Assembly (NCBI GenBank): GCA_002315165.1
Contig: DCGC01000025.1
Span: 4,160-10,638, forward strand
Direction: 5' to 3'
Length of the DNA stretch: 6,479 bases
Source: Candidatus Saccharibacteria bacterium UBA1788
GTDB lineage: Bacteria; Patescibacteriota; Saccharimonadia; Saccharimonadales; Saccharimonadaceae
Shown here: positions 1 through 3,414 of the stretch, piece after piece
How positions within the stretch are numbered: the stretch's first letter is position 1
Layout: every line of letters starts with the position of its first letter
Translations under genes and position numbers: made by a program
The notes under the pieces: generated by a model
Databases searched by the model: none
Told to the model about the DNA's origin: nothing
What the model saw: only the letters and a program-made list of their open reading frames with translations

Positions 1-1232
1 TCTCGAGCGACGCAACTCGCGCGCTAATTTTTGACTCATATTTCGACGACTATCGCGGAGTTGTCCTTTATGTTCGTATTTTTAACGGAAAAATCAATAA
101 AAACGACCTTATCTATATGATGGCTAACGGCACGAAAGGTATCGCGCTCGAAGTTGGCGTCCTCACTCCTAATATGACCCCTAAAGCCTCTCTCGGCGAG
201 GGAGAAATCGGCTATATCGTGACTAACCTAAAAACGACCCGCGAAGCTAAAGTCGGCGATACCGTCACTCTCCAAAAAACCCCAGCCAAGTCCAGCCTCC
301 CAGGTTACCGAAACGTCCTCCCGTTCGTTTATGCCGGCTTTTTCCCAGTTTCTAACGACCAATATAAAGACCTAAAAGACGCTATCGAAAAACTTTCTCT
401 TTCCGACTCCGCTCTCCAGTTCGAGCCAGAAAACTCTCCCGTCCTCGGCTTCGGCCTTCGCATCGGTTTTCTCGGCCTTCTCCACATGGACATCATTCGC
501 GAACGTCTTGAAAGGGAATTTAACCTCGATCTTATCGTCACAAACCCTTCGACGAACTACCAAGTCGTCCTCGCGAAAGGCGAAGAACTAAACATAAAAT
601 CCGCCGCCGACTTGCCCGATATTAGCGAAGTCGCCGAGATTCGCGAGCCTTGGGCTAAGGGTGAAATTATTCTCCCGAAATCCATGATTGGTGGCGTTCT
701 TAATCTCGTTGTCGAAAAACGCGGCCGCCAAACCAACCTCAGCTATCTCGAGGATCGTGCCGTTATCGATTTTGAGGCCCCTATGGCTAATCTCCTCACC
801 GACTTCTACGACCAACTAAAATCTATCACTTCCGGCTATGCCTCGTTTAACTACGAACTCTCTAACTATCGCGCCGAAGACCTCGTTCGCGTAGATTTTC
901 TTGTTGCCGGCAATAAAATCGACGCCCTAGCAGTCATGTGCCACCGTTCCGAAGCCGACGCTATCGGTCGTGAAGTCACGAAAAAACTCAAAGCCGTAAT
1001 TCCGCGCCAAAATTTCGAAGTTGCGCTCCAAGCCGCCATTGGCTCTCGCATTCTTGCTCGCGAAACTATCGGCGCCTACCGCAAAGATGTTACCGTAAAA
1101 ATCCATACCGGCGACCGCGATAGAAAAGCGAAACTTCTTGAAAAGCAAAAAAAGGGAAAAGCCCGCATGAAACGCTTCGGCAAAATTGATATTCCTTCCG
1201 AAGCTTTTACTGTTATGCTTCGCCGCGACTAG
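1..1232 (+). CDS. lepA: Elongation factor 4 (LepA), C-terminal part, 5' truncated by window edge
   Basis: LepA/EF4 is a translational GTPase that binds ribosomes and is proposed to remobilise stalled or mis-translocated complexes and to help 30S assembly. The reading frame is open from base 3, so the ATG at 117 is an internal Met and not the start. About 409 residues of a roughly 600-residue protein are present. The G domain (P-loop, switch regions) lies outside the window. Visible in order are the end of the domain II barrel (ALIFDSYFDDYRGVV), the EF-G-like domain III, and the LepA hallmark LGFGLRIGFLGLLHMD followed by RERLEREFNLDL. Next come the EF-G domain V-like region and the LepA-specific C-terminal domain, with AYRKDVTVKI, KLLEKQKKGKARMKRFG and IPSEAF. 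The gene ends with TAG and overlaps the convergent kinase gene by 20 bases. No terminator is visible at its end. Identification is very secure. Confidence 0.97.
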   Translation, partial: SSDATRALIFDSYFDDYRGVVLYVRIFNGKINKNDLIYMMANGTKGIALEVGVLTPNMTPKASLGEGEIGYIVTNLKTTREAKVGDTVTLQKTPAKSSLPGYRNVLPFVYAGFFPVSNDQYKDLKDAIEKLSLSDSALQFEPENSPVLGFGLRIGFLGLLHMDIIRERLEREFNLDLIVTNPSTNYQVVLAKGEELNIKSAADLPDISEVAEIREPWAKGEIILPKSMIGGVLNLVVEKRGRQTNLSYLEDRAVIDFEAPMANLLTDFYDQLKSITSGYASFNYELSNYRAEDLVRVDFLVAGNKIDALAVMCHRSEADAIGREVTKKLKAVIPRQNFEVALQAAIGSRILARETIGAYRKDVTVKIHTGDRDRKAKLLEKQKKGKARMKRFGKIDIPSEAFTVMLRRD

Positions 1233-1833
1233 CAAAGTCATAGAGTCTGTTTACTAACTCAACAAACACTTCATCTCGTGGCATATCTGCTCTAACTTCT
1301 ACTACCAACCCCAAATCCCGATAAGCCATTAAAACCGGCAAGGTCTTTTCTCTAAACTCTAAGATTCTTTTCTTAAAAACTTCTGGACTTTTATCGTCTT
1401 CACGCAGTCCTCTATCGCCTAGCATCTTTGCTGCTTCCCAACGTTCAGCCACATCCGCTTCCGACACATTTAAAATCACCGCCGCCTTGATTGGATGTCC
1501 CGCCCCAGCTGCCACGCTCATCACTTGCCCCTCCTCGCCGTGCCATCTCCCAATCGACGACAAGACTAGCGGATAGTTTAATAAATCCTCACGTTCAAAA
1601 TAAGGTAAAACTAATTCATAAAACACGTTCGTCGGCGCCAGCTCGCCCTTATCCACGCCACTATTTCTTTCGTCTTTTGCGGCTCGAATAATTTCTCCGG
1701 ATGACAAGAACTTTCCGCCCAGCGCTTCCGCTAATCTAATTCCCATCGTGTCTTTTCCACTCATTGGTAACCCAAAAATATTTATCGAACCGGTCCCCAA
1801 CCACTTTTTTATCGCAACAATTTTTTCTTCCAT
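1213..1833 (-). CDS. Adenylate-kinase-like nucleoside monophosphate kinase (P-loop), short-LID form
   Basis: A 206-residue P-loop kinase of the adenylate kinase family, expected to transfer phosphate from ATP to a nucleoside monophosphate in the cytoplasm. The P-loop is GLPMSGKDT (about residues 21-29), aligning with the family's GxPGSGKGT. FLSSGEIIR (about 42-50) matches the NMP-binding TGDxxR motif. SSIGRW (R96) stands where GFPR normally lies. R131 begins a very short LID, followed by RGLREDD (like RxDD) and FKKRI with R156. The main substrate-handling arginines are therefore retained. The two glycines replaced in the P-loop (by M and D) and the missing GFP are unusual, so the substrate may not be AMP. 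I chose the ATG at 1833; an in-frame TTG at 1848 overlaps the -10 hexamer and is unlikely. It overlaps the lepA 3' end by 20 bases, and no Shine-Dalgarno is visible. Family sure, exact substrate not. Confidence 0.85.
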   Translation of the reverse strand: MEEKIVAIKKWLGTGSINIFGLPMSGKDTMGIRLAEALGGKFLSSGEIIRAAKDERNSGVDKGELAPTNVFYELVLPYFEREDLLNYPLVLSSIGRWHGEEGQVMSVAAGAGHPIKAAVILNVSEADVAERWEAAKMLGDRGLREDDKSPEVFKKRILEFREKTLPVLMAYRDLGLVVEVRADMPRDEVFVELVNRLYDFASRGEA

Positions 1834-1839
1834 ATATAG

Positions 1840-1845
1840 ATTATA
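1840..1845 (-). promoter_or_regulatory. Predicted -10 element of the NMP kinase gene (leaderless)
   Basis: A perfect TATAAT reads on the minus strand, with exactly six bases between it and the ATG at 1833. Transcription would then start at or next to the A of the ATG, giving a leaderless mRNA. No good -35 hexamer is visible; the expected position (about 1863-1868) falls in the loop of the adjacent terminator hairpin. Inference from sequence only. Confidence 0.6.
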
Positions 1846-1849
1846 CAAT

Positions 1850-1875
1850 AAAAAAGCCCCGTCCGAAACGGGGCT
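1850..1875 (-). terminator. Intrinsic terminator of the 67-aa gene
   Basis: An inverted repeat AGCCCCGT / ACGGGGCT (8 bp, 5-base loop; arms 1855-1862 and 1868-1875) is followed on the minus strand by six T. On the plus strand no T tract follows, so it acts in the minus direction. It lies just downstream of the stop of the 67-aa gene and immediately upstream of the kinase -10 hexamer. Confidence 0.9.
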
Positions 1876-1898
1876 AGGGGATGTGCCTGCGTCTTATC

Positions 1899-2102
1899 TT
1901 ACTGTGTTCCTACAGCTTCTTCAGCTGCTATCAATTCCCATTCCTCGGTCAGTTGTTCAATCGCCGAATCAGGGACGGGACGATGGGTCTTCAGTTGAAC
2001 TTTGCCTTCTTTGCAAACCGCAATCTTCTGTCCGTCGTAATACAAACACGCCTTAAAACGACCTTTGTGATTCTCACGTTCTTCTCTGCCAATAGTATAC
2101 AT
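1899..2102 (-). CDS. Conserved-looking small protein of unknown function (67 aa), divergent from hrcA
   Basis: I do not recognise this family. The 67-residue product is charged and soluble, with no signal peptide or membrane segment. It starts basic (GREERENHKGRFK). A probable beta-rich core follows (RFKACLYYDGQKIAVCKEG, with two cysteines about ten residues apart). It ends with an acidic helical stretch rich in Glu and Ala. That it is a real gene is supported by a GGAGG Shine-Dalgarno seven bases before the ATG at 2102, an extended -10 promoter upstream and a textbook terminator downstream. The GTG at 2108 is rejected because it lies one base from the Shine-Dalgarno. It is monocistronic and divergent from hrcA. 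Its promoter region overlaps the CIRCE operator, so stress control by HrcA is possible, but function cannot be assigned. Confidence 0.8.
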   Translation of the reverse strand: MYTIGREERENHKGRFKACLYYDGQKIAVCKEGKVQLKTHRPVPDSAIEQLTEEWELIAAEEAVGTQ

Positions 2103-2109
2103 AAGCACG

Positions 2110-2114
2110 CCTCC
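2110..2114 (-). promoter_or_regulatory. Shine-Dalgarno of the 67-aa gene
   Basis: GGAGG on the minus strand lies seven bases before the ATG at 2102 and decides the start over the GTG at 2108. Its strength contrasts with the absence of any such site before the kinase, hrcA and PBP genes. Confidence 0.85.
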
Positions 2115-2126
2115 AGATAATGTTCT

Positions 2127-2152
2127 CTAACCAAGCCGGCAAGCCCGGTCAG
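2127..2152 (-). promoter_or_regulatory. 5'-terminal hairpin in the leader of the 67-aa gene
   Basis: In minus-strand RNA, CUGACCGGGC pairs with GCUUGGUUAG over 10 bp, three of them G-U, around a six-base loop. In plus-strand RNA the three wobbles become A-C mismatches, so the structure is specific to the minus transcript. Its base sits one base from the start site predicted by the -10 hexamer at 2160-2165. The mRNA would thus begin with a stem-loop, followed by an open stretch and the Shine-Dalgarno. It could protect the 5' end or sense something; no known riboswitch was recognised. Confidence 0.5.
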
Positions 2153-2159
2153 GACTTTC

Positions 2160-2168
2160 ATTATAGCA
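2160..2168 (-). promoter_or_regulatory. Extended -10 promoter of the 67-aa gene
   Basis: TGC-TATAAT on the minus strand is a full extended -10 motif. No clear -35 hexamer is present. Where one would lie (about 2183-2188) it overlaps the left arm of the CIRCE element, so a repressor bound there could also block this promoter. The predicted start is near 2153. Confidence 0.65.
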
Positions 2169-2185
2169 TGCCGAAATAGTTTTGA

Positions 2186-2212
2186 CTAGCACTCTTGCCA
2201 TTTATCTGCTAA
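2186..2212. promoter_or_regulatory. CIRCE-like operator (HrcA binding site)
   Basis: The CIRCE consensus is TTAGCACTC-N9-GAGTGCTAA. Here CTAGCACTC (8 of 9 matches), exactly nine bases, then ATCTGCTAA (6 of 9 matches) lie immediately upstream of hrcA, the gene for the CIRCE-binding repressor. The nine-base spacer contains the -35 hexamer of the hrcA promoter, so binding would block RNA polymerase. The right arm is degenerate, so affinity may be modest. Confidence 0.75.
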
Positions 2213-2223
2213 TTTTCTATAAT
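2195..2223 (+). promoter_or_regulatory. Sigma-70-type promoter of hrcA-grpE
   Basis: TTGCCA (2195-2200), a 17-base spacer and a perfect TATAAT (2218-2223). The ATG of hrcA follows after six bases with no Shine-Dalgarno, which predicts a leaderless transcript. The -35 hexamer is embedded in the CIRCE-like operator, consistent with autorepression by HrcA. Confidence 0.85.
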
Positions 2224-2229
2224 AAAGCT

Positions 2230-2943
2230 ATGAATCTCACTAATCGTCAGAGAGAAATCCTCTTTTCTATCATCGAGGAATACGCAGAAATGGCCGCTCC
2301 GGTCGGTAGCATTACCCTTGCGAAACTTTTTGACGTCTCTTCGGCTACGATTCGCGCCGAAATGGCTCGTCTCGAAGACCTCGGTCTTATCACTCAGCCT
2401 CATACCTCTGCCGGTCGTGTTCCGACCGACGCTGGCTATCGTCTCTATGTTAATTCTCTTACTGAACAAGCCGACCAATCTATCGACCAATCTTTTGATC
2501 GTTCAGCCCATGCTCTCGAAGTTCGTATTTCTGCCCAGTCTCGCGCCGACTCTGCAATTCGCGGCGCAGTCGATTCTCTCGTCGAACTTACCGGCAATCT
2601 CGGCTTAGCTACTATCGACGGCCAACTCTATCTTTCCGGCATCTCCCGCCTTTTCACCCAGCCAGAATTTTCCGACAACGCCCGCGTTCGCTCCGTTGCT
2701 CGTCTTCTCGATAATCTCGAACCGTGGCTTCGTGAAGCCGCCCCAGGCGAACCGCTAAATATCTTTATTGGCCAAGAAAATCCTATCGGCAAAACTTCTG
2801 GCGTTTCGCTAATTATTTCTAAATTCCGTTCATCCTATTCAGATAATAGCTATATTGGCGTGCTTGGCCCGACTCGCCAAAATTACGGTCGAGTTATGTC
2901 GCTCGTCCGTCGGGCAGGTAATATGTTAGAGGAGATATTATAA
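2230..2943 (+). CDS. hrcA: Heat-inducible transcription repressor HrcA, short form
   Basis: HrcA represses chaperone operons by binding CIRCE; its folding is usually assisted by GroEL, linking repression to chaperone supply. The 237-residue product has the N-terminal winged helix (NRQREILFSIIEEY, then SSATIRAEMARLEDLGLI, residues 37-54) and the family signature TSAGRVPTDAGYRLYV (59-74). It also has LSGISRLFTQPEFSD, typical of the regulatory domain, and the C-terminal GPTRQNYGRVMSLV motif. Usual HrcA proteins have about 340 residues; here roughly 100 are missing from the middle, the region of the first half of the GAF-like domain and the inserted dimerisation segment. The ATG at 2230 was chosen because it aligns with family starts and lies six bases after the -10 hexamer; an upstream TTG at 2182 would precede the promoter. 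Its stop overlaps the grpE start by one base. Confidence 0.95.
   Translation: MNLTNRQREILFSIIEEYAEMAAPVGSITLAKLFDVSSATIRAEMARLEDLGLITQPHTSAGRVPTDAGYRLYVNSLTEQADQSIDQSFDRSAHALEVRISAQSRADSAIRGAVDSLVELTGNLGLATIDGQLYLSGISRLFTQPEFSDNARVRSVARLLDNLEPWLREAAPGEPLNIFIGQENPIGKTSGVSLIISKFRSSYSDNSYIGVLGPTRQNYGRVMSLVRRAGNMLEEIL
2928..2934 (+). promoter_or_regulatory. Shine-Dalgarno of grpE
   Basis: AGAGGAG lies eight bases before the grpE ATG, within the last codons of hrcA. It shows that the second gene of the operon uses classical ribosome recruitment, unlike hrcA itself. Confidence 0.85.
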
Positions 2944-3407
2944 TGAAAAAAGAAGACAAAACAGATAAAAAACCTGTGGAAAACCCTGTGGAAAAGTTAG
3001 AAAAACAAAATCTCGAACTTACCAACGATCTCCAGCGCACCCGTGCTGATTTTGAGAACTTCCGCAAACAAACCGAGCTCCAAAAATCCAAAGCCATGGA
3101 GTCCGCTCGCGAAATGACCGTCCTAAAAGTCCTTCCACTTCTCGACGATATTGACCGCGCTATTGCTACTTATAATGAGCAACTTTCTCCGCTCACTAAA
3201 GTTCTAGAAAAAACTCTTGCTGAGCTCAAGCTCGAAAAAATCGACTCGAAAGACGGCGCCGAATTTAATCCCGACCTCCACGAAGCAGTCATGGTTGAAG
3301 ACGGCGACGGTGAAAAAGAAGTCGTTTCTTCCACTCTCCGCCCAGGCTATAAATATGACGGCGAAGTTATTCGTCCTGCTATGGTAAAAGTCAAGCGCGT
3401 GCTATAA
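2943..3407 (+). CDS. grpE: Nucleotide exchange factor GrpE (DnaK co-chaperone)
   Basis: GrpE releases ADP from DnaK and so drives the Hsp70 folding cycle in the cytoplasm. The 154-residue product is short (usually 170-200), mainly through a reduced N-terminal tail. Residues 1-15 are charged and disordered. A long coiled-coil helix follows (KLEKQNLELTNDLQRTRADF) with the family motif FENFRKQTE. The four-helix part includes VLPLLDDIDRAI, and the C-terminal beta wing holds FNPDLHEAVM and the signature RPGYKYDGEVIRPAMVKV. The start codon shares one base with the hrcA stop (TAATG), so the two genes form an operon with likely translational coupling. dnaK, the partner, does not follow. The stop codon lies within the -10 hexamer of the next gene. 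Confidence 0.97.
   Translation: MKKEDKTDKKPVENPVEKLEKQNLELTNDLQRTRADFENFRKQTELQKSKAMESAREMTVLKVLPLLDDIDRAIATYNEQLSPLTKVLEKTLAELKLEKIDSKDGAEFNPDLHEAVMVEDGDGEKEVVSSTLRPGYKYDGEVIRPAMVKVKRVL
2973..2995 (+). repeat. 12-base tandem duplication in the grpE N-terminal tail
   Basis: CCTGTGGAAAA occurs at 2973-2983 and again at 2985-2995, giving a Pro-Val-Glu repeat (PVENPVEK) in the disordered tail of GrpE. It is in frame (period of four codons) and probably a harmless slippage product. Confidence 0.6.
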
Positions 3408-3408
3408 T
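3400..3408 (+). promoter_or_regulatory. Extended -10 promoter of the PBP gene, overlapping the grpE stop
   Basis: TGC-TATAAT is a full extended -10 motif, with exactly six bases to the ATG at 3415. The TAA stop of grpE is part of the hexamer. No clear -35 and no Shine-Dalgarno are visible. It predicts an independent, leaderless PBP transcript in addition to any readthrough from grpE. Confidence 0.65.
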
Positions 3409-3414
3409 ATAAGC

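Noticed and set aside
117..119. ATG as the start of a 371-residue protein
   Set aside because: The frame is open to the left edge and encodes LepA domain II residues before this Met, so it is internal.
2182..2187. TTGACT as a near-perfect -35 hexamer
   Set aside because: It is 30 bases from the hrcA -10, and no -10 lies 16-18 bases downstream of it; TTGCCA at 2195 has the right 17-base spacing.
2182..2229. Upstream TTG start for HrcA adding 16 residues
   Set aside because: It lies within the CIRCE and promoter, the extra residues match no HrcA N-terminus, and no Shine-Dalgarno precedes it.
2939..2944. A TATAAT hexamer overlapping the grpE start codon
   Set aside because: As a -10 it would start transcription inside grpE; the site is better explained by the hrcA stop, the overlapping ATG and the Shine-Dalgarno just upstream.
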